DNA from: Clostridia bacterium
Lineage (GTDB): Bacteria > Bacillota_A > Clostridia > Christensenellales > Aristaeellaceae
Length of the DNA stretch: 19,249 bases
NCBI GenBank assembly: GCA_017464225.1
Contig: JAFUDW010000118.1
Span: forward strand, 1 to 19,249
Reading direction: 5' to 3'
A model generated the notes under the pieces. It was not told the origin of the DNA and ran no database searches. It worked only from the letters and a program-made list of their open reading frames with translations. The number at the start of each line of letters is the position of its first letter. The stretch's first letter is position 1. Shown piece by piece: positions 6,341 to 14,132 of this stretch. Both the position numbers and the translations under genes were made by a program.

Positions 6341-8182
6341 CTATTCCTTCTCCCGAATCCAAACGGTCATATCGCCCTCCTGCCGATTGGCCCAGGCGAA
6401 ATAGGGAATGGCGGTCAGCGCGCCTGTCCTAAGCCCGACGATCTCCGCGGGCAGGCCGGGGATCGGGCCGCACAGGCCGATCTCCGCGTTCTTGGCCAAT
6501 GAAAAGGAGTCCACCGGGCTGACCTGATCGGCCTGTTCCAGGCAATAGATCAGCGGCCCGCGCGCCAGGGCCACCTTTCCCGCGCAATCCGCCACCCGGC
6601 GGTCGGCATAGACGCGGCGAACCGGCATATCAAGCGCCAGACGCACAGCATCGTTCGCCTGCCAATCGCGGTCAATGTAACAATAGCCGTTTTTGATTTG
6701 ACCGTCCCAGGGCCGGCCGTTGACGAACAGCATGAATTGCCCGGCATAGCGCGGGATCCGGACTGCGAGGGCGAAGCGGCCGGGATCCTGTACGGTATAG
6801 CGGACTTCGCCCTTCCAGGGATATCCGCATTCCATCCGGATATGGCCATGGCAGGTCTCCGCCCGGCTGCCGATAAACAGATGGCTGTAAACGGTCGTCT
6901 CATCCTCGCTCCACAGATAACTGCCCAGGGAAGCGATGAGCCGGGCCAGATTGGGCGGGCAGCAGGCGCAGGCATGCCACGGCGGCCGCTGGGGCAGCAC
7001 ATGCTCATAGCCCGGCGCGATCCCGGACACGTCCATCTTTACCGCCAGCGGGTTCACATAGAAAAAGCGCTTGCCATCCAGCTGCATCCCGGCCAGCGCG
7101 CCGTTGTACAGCTCCAGCTCCATGATATCCGCGTACCGGCCGTCGGCCCGCAGCTTCAGCATTTCATGGGCGAAAAAGGTCATGGCCACGGCTGCGCAGG
7201 TTTCGCCGTAGCAGCGGTCCGATGGCAGGTCGTAATCCACGGTAAAGGATTCATGCCGCGCGGAAGCGCCCACCGCGCCCGTCACATACATCTGCTTTTC
7301 GGTAATGTTTTCAAACAGGCGCTCACAGGCGGCCCGCAGCTCCTCATCCCCCGTTTCAGCCGCAGCGTCGGCCATGGCGGCAAGCATGTACAATTGGCGC
7401 ACGGCGTGACCGCGGGCAACGGTTTGCTCCCGCACGGGCACGTCGGACTGGTTATAGACGGTATCCTCCGGCAGGATATCATATCCGCCGTAGTGGACGC
7501 CGGGATGGGCGGGCGTATGATTTTTGAACCAATCGGGATCCTGCCCCCGCAGGTTCAGAAACCGCAGCGCCATATCCCGATAGCGGGCGTTGCCCGTGGC
7601 GCGGAACAATTTCAAAAGGCCGATCTCGATCTCCTGATGGCCGGGGATGCCCTCCCGCGTTTCAAACCGATCGCAGATATGATCGGCCAGGCGGACGCAG
7701 ACGGCAAGCAGCGCGTCCTTTCCCGCGGCCTCATGCAGGGCGACGCCCGCCTCCAGCATATGCCCCGCGCAGTAGAGCTCATGGCATTCCAGCAGGTTTT
7801 TCCATTTGTTTTCGGGTTCCCTGACGGTAAAATAGGTGTTCAGATAGCCGTCGGGCTGCTGGCAGCGGGCGATCAGCGCCGTCATATCGTCGATCCGGCG
7901 GGACAGGCCGTCGTCCCATTTCAGCGCCAGCGAATAGGCGGCGGCTTCCAGCCATTTGGCCACGTCGCTGTCCTGGAAAACCATGCCGTAAAATTCCCCG
8001 GTCTCCTCCCCGGCGGCCATGCGGAAATTGCTGATGGCATGGGATTTTTCAGCGCCGGGGATCTCGTCCCGGAGGATCTTTTCCATCCAGGGAATGGTCA
8101 CATCGGTCATGAGCCGCTGGCGAGGCGACCAGAAATCATCCGAAATGCGCACGTTTTTGAGCGGGATATGCCGGATGCCCAT
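6341..8182 (-). CDS. GH127 beta-L-arabinofuranosidase, cytoplasmic
   Basis: This 613-residue glycoside hydrolase of family 127 removes beta-linked L-arabinofuranose from plant glycans such as hydroxyproline-rich glycoproteins; a minority of the wider family acts on other pentose-like sugars. All catalytic residues known from the Bifidobacterium longum enzyme can be placed: acid/base E311 (RHESFTVDY), zinc ligands E327 and C329 (CYGETC), and the nucleophilic and zinc cysteines C407 and C408 in HACACCPPN. The 16-residue E311-E327 gap equals that of the reference enzyme. An (alpha/alpha)6 barrel spans about residues 10-420, followed by beta-sandwich domains. There is no signal peptide, so it should act on imported arabinosides. 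GGAGGAAAC precedes the ATG. It lies 16 bp after the second permease gene as the last gene of the LacI-controlled operon. Confidence 0.94.
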   Translation of the reverse strand: MGIRHIPLKNVRISDDFWSPRQRLMTDVTIPWMEKILRDEIPGAEKSHAISNFRMAAGEETGEFYGMVFQDSDVAKWLEAAAYSLALKWDDGLSRRIDDMTALIARCQQPDGYLNTYFTVREPENKWKNLLECHELYCAGHMLEAGVALHEAAGKDALLAVCVRLADHICDRFETREGIPGHQEIEIGLLKLFRATGNARYRDMALRFLNLRGQDPDWFKNHTPAHPGVHYGGYDILPEDTVYNQSDVPVREQTVARGHAVRQLYMLAAMADAAAETGDEELRAACERLFENITEKQMYVTGAVGASARHESFTVDYDLPSDRCYGETCAAVAMTFFAHEMLKLRADGRYADIMELELYNGALAGMQLDGKRFFYVNPLAVKMDVSGIAPGYEHVLPQRPPWHACACCPPNLARLIASLGSYLWSEDETTVYSHLFIGSRAETCHGHIRMECGYPWKGEVRYTVQDPGRFALAVRIPRYAGQFMLFVNGRPWDGQIKNGYCYIDRDWQANDAVRLALDMPVRRVYADRRVADCAGKVALARGPLIYCLEQADQVSPVDSFSLAKNAEIGLCGPIPGLPAEIVGLRTGALTAIPYFAWANRQEGDMTVWIREKE

Positions 8183-8198
8183 GGCGTTTCCTCCTCCA

Positions 8199-9077
8199 TC
8201 AGTTTTTCATGCCGGTCATCACGATGCCTTCCACAAAATACCTTTGTCCGATCAAATAGAACACGATGCCAGGAATAAAGGACAGGCAAGTGGCGCACAT
8301 GATGCTTGACCAGTCGTCGTTGAAGGAGCCCCGGAAAATGTTGAGCCCCAGCGCCAGGGTATAGCGATCCCGGCGGGTGATATAGGTGACCTGCTGCAAA
8401 AGGTCGTTCCACAGCTCGATGAATTTGAGCAGGCCCACCACGATCATGGCGGATTTGATGGCGGGCACGATGATGAAGATCAGGATGCGGAAATACCCGC
8501 AGCCATCGATGGTGGCCGCCTCGTCCAGCTCCCTGGGCACGGTTTTGACAAACTGCCGGATCAGGAAAATATTGAACGCGCCGCCGCCGCAGAAATGGGG
8601 CAGGATCAGCGGCCAATAGGTGTTCACCAGGCCCAGCTTTGACCATGCGATAAACAGCGGGATCAGCGTGACCATGGAGGGCAGCAGCATGGAGCCCACG
8701 CACAGCGTGAACAGCAGCTTTTTGCCCCGGAAGCGGAGCCTGGCAAAGGCGTATCCGCCCATGGTGGCGGTGATCACCGCGCCGATGACGGCAGGCGCCA
8801 GGATGGTCATGGTATTGCCCAGAAACTTGAGGTACTCAAAGGATTTCAGCGTTTCTGTATAATTGCTGAACCGCCACGCCGGCGGCAGGAAGGCCGGCGG
8901 GTAGGCGTACAATTCGCCGTTGGACATGAGGGAAGAGCGGAAAATCCAGTAAATGGGAAGCAGCACGATGAGCCCCAGCAGGATCAACAGGATCAAGCAC
9001 AGGATATCCGCCGTTTTTTCGCTTTTATGCCTGGAGGCCGCGCGGCCTTCCCGGCGCTTCCATGCCGCCGTACTCAT
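8199..9077 (-). CDS. Sugar ABC transporter permease (MalG/CUT1 type)
   Basis: This second permease of the arabinoside importer has 292 residues. It has a basic cytoplasmic N-terminus (residues 1-22), a first helix at about 24-47, and a conserved CUT1 domain of five further helices. The coupling loop that contacts the ATPase is clear: EAATIDG at residues 186-192 with the downstream proline P205. Its ATG overlaps the stop of the preceding permease by 4 bp (ATGA), so translation is coupled. No ATP-binding subunit is encoded nearby. CUT1 importers of Firmicutes often share one ATPase (MsmK/MsiK type) encoded elsewhere, and that is the likely explanation here. Confidence 0.93.
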   Translation of the reverse strand: MSTAAWKRREGRAASRHKSEKTADILCLILLILLGLIVLLPIYWIFRSSLMSNGELYAYPPAFLPPAWRFSNYTETLKSFEYLKFLGNTMTILAPAVIGAVITATMGGYAFARLRFRGKKLLFTLCVGSMLLPSMVTLIPLFIAWSKLGLVNTYWPLILPHFCGGGAFNIFLIRQFVKTVPRELDEAATIDGCGYFRILIFIIVPAIKSAMIVVGLLKFIELWNDLLQQVTYITRRDRYTLALGLNIFRGSFNDDWSSIMCATCLSFIPGIVFYLIGQRYFVEGIVMTGMKN

Positions 9078-9988
9078 TCCTTATCATCTCCTTCATAGAA
9101 GATCCAGCTGCCGCTGGTGGCGAAAAGGACGCCGGTAAAGATGGCGATGAGGATGAACAGGATGACGGCGATGGCGCTGCCATAGCCGTATTTATGGGAT
9201 TTGAAGGCCTGGGTATACAGCATATAGCACATAAAGTAGCTGCCGGTGCCGGGGCCGCCCTTGGTGAGGCTCAGGGCCGGGGTGATCACCTGCAGGCTGG
9301 AGACCAGGCTCATGAGCAGATTATAAAAAATGATGGGCGTCATGCAGGGAATGGTGATTTTCCAGAACCGCTGCCAGGCGTTGGCGCCGTCGATCTCCGC
9401 CGCCTCATGGTAGGTACGCGGGACGTTTTGCAGCCCGGCCAGGAAAATGACGATCAGATTGCCGCTGAGCCAAACGGCGATCAGCGACAGAGACGGCGTG
9501 ACCATGGCGCTGGAATCCAGAAATTTGACCGAGGTGCCGCCCATCAGCTTGATCACATAGTTAAAAAAGCCGTGATTGAAGTCGTAAAGCCACTTCCAGC
9601 CCAGATACACGGCCAGGGCGGGAAGCACGTAGGGCAAATAGAAAATGGCGCGGAAAAAGCCCCGGGCAGGCACCTTGCGGTTGAGCAGCATGGCGATGAT
9701 CATGGAATAAACCACGCTGCCGATCACGGCAATGCCCGCGTACTCCAGGGTCGTTGCCAGAGAGCCGTAAAACTTGGTATCCCGGGTAAACAGCTTGATG
9801 TAGTTTTCCAGGCCGATATACTTCATATCGCCCAGACCGTTCCAGTCAAACAGGCTCAGGGCGAAGGATGCGAGCATGGGCAGATAGGTAATGCAGGTCA
9901 GGCCCACCACAGACGGCAGCAGCAATATCCACGCCGCCCGGGTTTCCGATCTGTTATATTTGATTTTCTTTTTCGCAAGGGCCGTCAT
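9074..9988 (-). CDS. Sugar ABC transporter permease (MalF/UgpA/LacF type)
   Basis: This first permease of the importer is 304 residues from the ATG at 9988, which has a GGGGAG site 10 nt upstream. An in-frame ATG at 10006 would add MGSVHA but lacks a ribosome site. After a basic N-terminus (KKKIKYNRSETR) come six helices, the first at about residues 17-40. The ATPase-contact motif is HEAAEIDGANAWQ, followed by WKITIP. 'TKGGPGTGSYFMCYMLYTQAF' is typical of the C-terminal part of UgpA-like permeases. It pairs with the following permease (ATGA overlap) and sits 115 bp after the binding-protein gene, separated from it by a hairpin. Confidence 0.92.
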   Translation of the reverse strand: MTALAKKKIKYNRSETRAAWILLLPSVVGLTCITYLPMLASFALSLFDWNGLGDMKYIGLENYIKLFTRDTKFYGSLATTLEYAGIAVIGSVVYSMIIAMLLNRKVPARGFFRAIFYLPYVLPALAVYLGWKWLYDFNHGFFNYVIKLMGGTSVKFLDSSAMVTPSLSLIAVWLSGNLIVIFLAGLQNVPRTYHEAAEIDGANAWQRFWKITIPCMTPIIFYNLLMSLVSSLQVITPALSLTKGGPGTGSYFMCYMLYTQAFKSHKYGYGSAIAVILFILIAIFTGVLFATSGSWIFYEGDDKE

Positions 9989-10054
9989 GGCATGCACGCT
10001 CCCCATCTCACAAAATAAAGCCGAAAAACGAAGATCCAGTACGTTTTAAAACGG

Positions 10055-10092
10055 ATCGGCCGGGGAAACGCGCAGGCGTTCCCCCGACCGAT
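10055..10092 (-). other. Intercistronic hairpin after the arabinoside-binding protein gene
   Basis: Arms ATCGG-C-CGGGG-A-AACGC and GCGTT-C-CCCCG-A-CCGAT pair with two C-A mismatches and a 4-nt loop. It begins about 12 nt after the binding-protein stop and has no T run. Its likely role is to stabilise the upstream message and lower permease expression, as with the hairpins after the other two binding-protein genes. Confidence 0.65.
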
Positions 10093-10103
10093 GAATGTGC
10101 GTC

Positions 10104-11423
10104 TCAGTCCACGACGATGGCTTCGCACAGTTCGGGATAGATTTCGTTGATCACGTCCTCCGCCGTGCGCTCGCCGCTCCACACGCTCTGCAGGGCGGTG
10201 AACAAAAGCTCGTTGGTGGTGATCTGCGTATTGGGCGTGAAGTACCAGCAGGCAGACTTGGCATAGTTCATGGTATAGTCCACCAGCACCTTGCGGCCGG
10301 TCTCCATATCCCTGTTGTAAGGATATTTCTCGTTGCCCAGCCACTGAGCAATGCCTTCCTCGGTCTTATAGAAGTACTCGCTCTTGGGCAGCCAGATGCC
10401 GGTCAGCACCAGGGCGTCCCAGTTGCTCTCCTCACGGGTGTACCACTTGACAAAGTCGTAGGCTTCCTGCTGATGCTGTCCCTTGAACACGCCGGTCAGG
10501 CCGGAGGTGCAGATGGTGACCTCTTCCTTCATCATGGGCAGGGGCGCGATGCCGTAATTGATATCCAGGTTCGGGAAATCGGTGCCCAAACGCCAGGTGC
10601 CGTCGGTGGTCATGGCCACGGTGCCGCTGCCGATGCCCACGCCGATGCCGTTATCCTCGGGGATGACGTTGAGGGGCGCAACATGCTCCACCAGCGCCAG
10701 ATCAGCCACCTTCTGGATGGACTCGATGGCCTCGGGGCTATTGATGAGCACCTCGTTGCCATCCTCGGAGAACCAGGCGCCGCCGTTGGAGAGCGCCCAG
10801 ACTTCCATCTGCCAGGTCCAGTTGTTGACGAATGCGCCGTACTGCACGATCTTTTCGGGGTTGAAGCCGTCCTCGCCGGGATGCTTGCCGGCGTCGTCAA
10901 AGGTCAGGCGCTTGGCCACTTCCACAAACTCTTCCCAGGTGTAGGGGGTATCGGCGGAGGGATAGGGCTCGCCCGCCGCGTCAAACATATCCTTGTTATA
11001 GTACAGGATCAGGATCTCATTGCTGCTGGAATAGCCAACGGGCACGCCGGCATCCTTAAAGGTGATGCAGTCCATGGGCTGCAGCTCCTCGCCGGCGAAC
11101 ATGTCGGATACATCGGCCATCACACCGTTGCGGGAGAAATACAGCACGGCGTTTTCATTGACCATGCCGCAATCCGGCAGCTGGCCCGCAATGGCGTAGT
11201 TGACCAGCGTTTCGGTATACTGCTCGTTGGGGATCTGCATGGGCTCCACAAACACCTTGTCCTGGCTGGCGTTGTACACATCCAGGGCGGACTGCACGCT
11301 CTCCGCCTCGGTCTGGTTGCCCCAGAAGGAATAGGTGATGTGCACCCTGCCGTCGCCTTCCGCCAGCGCGATCAGCGGCAGCGTCAAGGCCAGGCACAGA
11401 ACGATTGCCAACAATTTCTTCAT
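10104..11423 (-). CDS. ABC transporter sugar-binding protein (SBP_bac_1 type), arabinoside operon
   Basis: This 439-residue extracellular receptor is the first gene of the GH127 operon, with a strong AAAGGAGGAA site 7 nt before the ATG. The signal peptide MKKLLAIVLCLALTLPLIA ends near ALA|EGD (residues 19-24). The only cysteine in it, C10, is too early and is preceded by L, so there is no lipobox. The mature part starts HITYSFWGNQTE and contains 'NEILILYYNKDMFDAAGEPYP' and 'PYTWEEFVEVAKRLT', standard for CUT1 oligosaccharide-binding proteins. The bound sugar is probably an L-arabinofuranose oligosaccharide, inferred only from the GH127 gene at the end of the operon. Transcription is probably repressed by the divergent LacI protein through the palindrome at 11461. 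Confidence 0.92.
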   Translation of the reverse strand: MKKLLAIVLCLALTLPLIALAEGDGRVHITYSFWGNQTEAESVQSALDVYNASQDKVFVEPMQIPNEQYTETLVNYAIAGQLPDCGMVNENAVLYFSRNGVMADVSDMFAGEELQPMDCITFKDAGVPVGYSSSNEILILYYNKDMFDAAGEPYPSADTPYTWEEFVEVAKRLTFDDAGKHPGEDGFNPEKIVQYGAFVNNWTWQMEVWALSNGGAWFSEDGNEVLINSPEAIESIQKVADLALVEHVAPLNVIPEDNGIGVGIGSGTVAMTTDGTWRLGTDFPNLDINYGIAPLPMMKEEVTICTSGLTGVFKGQHQQEAYDFVKWYTREESNWDALVLTGIWLPKSEYFYKTEEGIAQWLGNEKYPYNRDMETGRKVLVDYTMNYAKSACWYFTPNTQITTNELLFTALQSVWSGERTAEDVINEIYPELCEAIVVD

Positions 11424-11460
11424 GGTTCTTCCTCCTTTAATATGATATGGGTTCGCTGTG

Positions 11461-11478
11461 TGGTTATACGTTTAACCA
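11461..11478. promoter_or_regulatory. Operator O1 for the LacI regulator
   Basis: TGGTTATACGTTTAACCA is an 18-bp palindrome, perfect except for the two T positions flanking the central ACGT. It lies just downstream of the predicted transcript start of the leftward operon, so a bound repressor would block elongation or open-complex formation. Confidence 0.75.
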
Positions 11479-11491
11479 CCTTGTTATATAT

Positions 11492-11520
11492 ACGATACCA
11501 TTCCATCTGTAAATTGTCAA
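11492..11520 (-). promoter_or_regulatory. Promoter of the sugar ABC/GH127 operon
   Basis: Minus strand: perfect -35 TTGACA (complement of 11515-11520), 17-bp spacer, -10 TATCGT (complement of 11492-11497). The predicted start is near 11485, about 60 nt upstream of the binding-protein ATG, with operator O1 inside the leader. Confidence 0.72.
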
Positions 11521-11552
11521 TGGTTTCAGGGCGATATTTGGCCAAAAATACC

Positions 11553-11570
11553 AGGTTAATTTGTTAACCA
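11553..11570. promoter_or_regulatory. Operator O2 for the LacI regulator
   Basis: AGGTTAATTTGTTAACCA aligns with O1 and has arms GGTTAA/TTAACC. It lies between the two divergent promoters, just upstream of the -35 box of the regulator gene. It could serve as an auxiliary looping site or block the lacI-type promoter. Confidence 0.65.
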
Positions 11571-11577
11571 AAAGCGC

Positions 11578-11607
11578 TTGACGAATGGCGAACGCATTAT
11601 GTATAAT
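11578..11607 (+). promoter_or_regulatory. Promoter of the LacI regulator gene
   Basis: -35 TTGACG (11578-11583), 18-bp spacer, perfect -10 TATAAT (11602-11607). The leader is short (about 25 nt). A catabolite-repression-like core AAAGCGCTT (11571-11579) overlaps the -35 box. Confidence 0.72.
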
Positions 11608-11625
11608 ACTTAAAACGATTAACCG
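11608..11625. promoter_or_regulatory. Weak operator O3, candidate autoregulation site
   Basis: ACTTAAAACGATTAACCG shares the right half (ACG-TTAACC) with O1 but has a degenerate left half. It begins directly after the -10 box, covering the transcript start of the regulator gene. This would suit weak self-repression. Confidence 0.45.
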
Positions 11626-11640
11626 AAAGCGGGTGCGTGT

Positions 11641-12663
11641 ATGGCAACCATGCGGGATGTGGCGCTGCTGGCCGGAGTTTCCACGGCCACTGTTTCCCAT
11701 GTGGTCAACGGCTCCAAAAAGCTGTCCCCCGAAACCACGGAGCGCGTGCTGCGGGCAATATCCCAGGTGAATTATACCCCCAACACCCTGGCAAAATCGC
11801 TGCGCATGGGTCAAAGCCGTACCGTGGGCGTGCTGGTGGAGGATATTCGGGGCTTGCCGGTGGCGTCCATCGTCAGCGGCATCAGCGAAACGCTGTCCAA
11901 AAGCGGCTATAAAACGATCCTCCACGATCTGCACCTGCTGGAAAAGCTGTATAACCAATATGAGCAGATCGGCACCTATCGGGAGCGCATCAACGAAGGC
12001 GTTACGCTGCTCAAATCCTCCAACGTGGACGGCATCATCTACGTGGCCATGCACGACCGGCACCTGGATTATCTTTTGGATCCCATGGACACGCCGCTGG
12101 TGTTCGCCTATTCCCACGGCACCGAAAAGGACACCTATGTGACCTATTCCAATCGGGATTCCGCCGCCGATATGACAAGATATCTGCTGGATCACGGTCA
12201 TACCCGCATCGGCGTCATCGCAGGCCATCCCCACTCCTACCCCACAGGTCAGCGATTGCTGGGCATCCAGATGGCTCTGCAGCAGGCAGGGCTGGTGCTG
12301 CCCGCCGAATATATCCGCTACGGGGACTGGGAATACGATTCCGGCAGGACGCAAACCCAGGCACTCCTTTCCCTTTCCCCCGTTCCGACGGCCATCTTCG
12401 CCATGAACGATCTGATGGCCGCCGGATGCATCGCCGTGCTGACGGAGCGGGGCATCCGGGTGCCGCAGGACATGGCGGTAGCCGGCTTTGACAATCGGGA
12501 GATCGCCAGCTATCTGCAGCCGCCCCTGACCACCATCACGCTGCCCACCACCGAGATCGGCGTACGGGCGGCCCTGCACATCATAGACAGGATCAACGCG
12601 CCCGCCACCCTTCCCATGCGGGAGATCATTCACTGCGCCATCGTGGAACGCTCGTCGGTATAG
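11641..12663 (+). CDS. LacI-family transcriptional repressor
   Basis: This 340-residue repressor is of normal LacI/GalR length. The N-terminal helix-turn-helix is MRDVALLAGVSTATVSHVVNG (about residues 4-24), and the minor-groove hinge follows at YTPNTLAKSLRMG (45-57). The sugar-sensing core is a type 1 periplasmic-binding fold: 'VGVLVEDIRGLPVASIVSGI', 'VDGIIYVAMHD', 'HTRIGVIAGHP', 'AIFAMNDLMAAG' and 'VAGFDNREIASYLQPPLTTI'. The ribosome site is weak (GCGGGTGCG), consistent with low repressor levels. It is divergent from the arabinoside ABC/GH127 operon with three operator-like palindromes between them, so it almost certainly controls that operon. The inducer is probably an arabinoside or L-arabinose, by inference. 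A terminator follows, so it is monocistronic. Confidence 0.94.
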   Translation: MATMRDVALLAGVSTATVSHVVNGSKKLSPETTERVLRAISQVNYTPNTLAKSLRMGQSRTVGVLVEDIRGLPVASIVSGISETLSKSGYKTILHDLHLLEKLYNQYEQIGTYRERINEGVTLLKSSNVDGIIYVAMHDRHLDYLLDPMDTPLVFAYSHGTEKDTYVTYSNRDSAADMTRYLLDHGHTRIGVIAGHPHSYPTGQRLLGIQMALQQAGLVLPAEYIRYGDWEYDSGRTQTQALLSLSPVPTAIFAMNDLMAAGCIAVLTERGIRVPQDMAVAGFDNREIASYLQPPLTTITLPTTEIGVRAALHIIDRINAPATLPMREIIHCAIVERSSV

Positions 12664-12790
12664 CCGCGGGCCCCGGCAAGGCGAGATATTTATCCTTCTA
12701 AATTGATTTTTATATTTATATAACCGGAAGCAGCGGTTCCCGCGGAAACGGGCATCGGCATCGCGGGCCATGAACAAGCCCCTTGAAGCC

Positions 12791-12827
12791 GCGCGGCGCT
12801 GCGTTTTTTTGCGGCCGCCGCGCTTTT
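12791..12827 (+). terminator. Terminator after the LacI gene
   Basis: GCGCGGCG pairs with CGCCGCGC (with an additional inner GC/GC pairing) around a T-rich loop, followed by TTTT then an A run. It lies 128 bp after the regulator stop and ahead of the sigma-factor promoter, so it insulates the two units. Confidence 0.72.
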
Positions 12828-12846
12828 AAAAAAATTTCATTTTCTT

Positions 12847-12874
12847 TGTAACGAAATCGCAGTCTGTCCGTCTA
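12847..12874 (+). promoter_or_regulatory. ECF sigma-type promoter of the sigma operon
   Basis: TGTAAC (12847-12852), 16-bp spacer, CGTCTA (12869-12874). The AAC -35 core and CGTC -10 core at 16-17 bp are the hallmarks of promoters read by Bacillus-type ECF sigma factors (SigW/SigX/SigV group). It sits about 30 bp upstream of the sigma-factor gene, so the sigma factor very probably drives its own operon. Confidence 0.82.
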
Positions 12875-12906
12875 ACCGGCGGATCCGAAAGAGGGGAGGT
12901 GAGGCT

Positions 12907-13392
12907 GTGACCCAGGAACAGTGCGCCCGGATGTATGAAGCATGCTATATGCGGGTATTTTCCTACGCGATGACATTATCCGCCGATCGATCGGCAGCGG
13001 AGGAGATCACGCAGGAAACCTTTTTCCGCGCATTCGCGCGGCAGAGCGAATTCCGGAGAGAATCGGACGAGGTCACCTGGCTGTGCGCCATCGCCAAGAA
13101 CCTCTTTCTGGATGAAAAGCGGAATCAAAGCAAGCGGGCGGCGTTTCCCGCAGACTTGCCGGACCCAAAGAAAAGCGTGGAGAATATCGCGGAGGACAGG
13201 GATTCCTCCTTCCGGATCCATATGGCGCTGCATGATCTGGAGGAACCCTACCGGGAGATCTTTGAGCTTCGGGTGTTCGGCGAACTGAGCTTCCGCGACA
13301 TCGGCACGATCTTCCGGAAGACCGAAAACTGGGCGCGGGTCACATATCACCGGGCTCGGATCAAACTGCAGGAAAGGATGGAAATAACGTGA
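12907..13392 (+). CDS. ECF-type RNA polymerase sigma factor
   Basis: This 161-residue sigma factor redirects RNA polymerase to ECF promoters. It uses a GTG start with GGGGAGGTGA upstream. The sigma-2 domain is at about residues 8-72: 'YMRVFSYAMTLSADRSAAEEITQETFFRAF' for polymerase binding and -10 recognition, then 'VTWLCAIAKNLFLDEKR'. The sigma-4 domain at about 105-157 has the helix-turn-helix 'FGELSFRDIGTIFRKTENWARVTYHRARIKLQ', which reads the -35 AAC. There is no sigma-3 domain. The stop overlaps the start of the anti-sigma gene (TGATG), so the two are made in step. It is presumably held inactive at the membrane by the next gene product until an envelope stress signal arrives. Confidence 0.94.
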   Translation: MTQEQCARMYEACYMRVFSYAMTLSADRSAAEEITQETFFRAFARQSEFRRESDEVTWLCAIAKNLFLDEKRNQSKRAAFPADLPDPKKSVENIAEDRDSSFRIHMALHDLEEPYREIFELRVFGELSFRDIGTIFRKTENWARVTYHRARIKLQERMEIT

Positions 13393-14132
13393 TGTTGGAT
13401 TGCGACGTTGTGCGCGATTTGCTGCCGCTGTACGCGGACGACGCATGCAGCGAAAAAAGCCGCGCTTTGGTAAAAGAACACCTGCTGGAATGCGCGGAAT
13501 GCCGGGCCATGCTGATCCGCCTGAAAAACACCGAAATCGAGGATGGGTTAAAGAACGAGAAGGGCACGGTCATCCAGTACGGCGTCAAGCGCTTCAAGCG
13601 GCGCTCGGCGGCGGTGGGATCGGTGGTCTCCGGGCTGTTTATGGTGCCGATCCTGATCTGCCTGATCGTCAATTTTGTCTCCGGACCGTCCCTGGACTGG
13701 TTTACCGTGGTGCTTGCCGCCCTGGCCGTGGCGGCGTCGCTGACCGTGGTGCCGCTGATGGTATCCGAGGACAAAGCCTTCTGGACGCTGTGCGCCTTCA
13801 CCGCCAGCCTAATGCTGCTGCTGGGCGTGACCTGCCTGTACAGCGGAGGCTCCTGGTTTTTCATCGCCTCCAGCGCCTGCCTGTTTGGCCTTGCGGTGGT
13901 CTTTCTGCCCTTTGCCATGAAGGCCCGGCCCGTCAAACGGCTGGTAGGCGAAGGCAACCGCTGGCTGATCACGATCGGGCTGGATGCGGCGCTGTTCTTT
14001 AATATGATGAATATGATCTCCGCCCACGGCAGGCTCACGCTGGGCACCATACTGTTTACCATTGCGGTGTTCGCCGGCGTCGGCCTGGTGGTCACCGAAA
14101 TCATGCGGAAAAGAGGAAATAAAAATGAGTAA
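13392..14132 (+). CDS. Membrane anti-sigma factor with zf-HC2 zinc finger
   Basis: This 246-residue protein probably sequesters the upstream sigma factor. The cytoplasmic N-terminus carries the anti-sigma zinc-finger pattern H30-x3-C34-x2-C37 (VKEHLLECAECRAM). Residues of the form 'MLDCDVVRDLLPLYADDACS' match the usual opening of this family. The C-terminal part is hydrophobic, with about six membrane segments between residues 70 and 240. It is thus a multi-span anti-sigma factor rather than the single-span RsiW type. The ATG at 13392 shares a base with the sigma stop; a GTG at 13389 is an alternative. The 3' end overlaps the next gene by 8 bp. The sensing mechanism is unknown, and no protease site can be identified by eye. 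Confidence 0.87.
   Translation: MLDCDVVRDLLPLYADDACSEKSRALVKEHLLECAECRAMLIRLKNTEIEDGLKNEKGTVIQYGVKRFKRRSAAVGSVVSGLFMVPILICLIVNFVSGPSLDWFTVVLAALAVAASLTVVPLMVSEDKAFWTLCAFTASLMLLLGVTCLYSGGSWFFIASSACLFGLAVVFLPFAMKARPVKRLVGEGNRWLITIGLDAALFFNMMNMISAHGRLTLGTILFTIAVFAGVGLVVTEIMRKRGNKNE

Noticed and set aside
6698..8278. Long open frame on the plus strand opposite the GH127 gene
   Set aside because: It is antisense to a gene with all catalytic residues in place, and its composition (His, Gly, Gln, Arg) is that of a shadow frame.
10104..11423. Lipobox in the arabinoside-binding protein based on C10
   Set aside because: The cysteine is preceded by IVL rather than a small residue and lies in the middle of the hydrophobic core; ALA|E further on is a good type I site.
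9062..11567. Two long open frames on the plus strand opposite the ABC genes (9062-10018, 10095-11567)
   Set aside because: They cover complete permease and binding-protein genes on the other strand and run through the regulatory region; no motif or ribosome site supports them.
11464..12777. Open frame on the minus strand opposite the LacI gene
   Set aside because: It is antisense to a complete LacI repressor and extends through the operators and promoter; no domain is recognisable.
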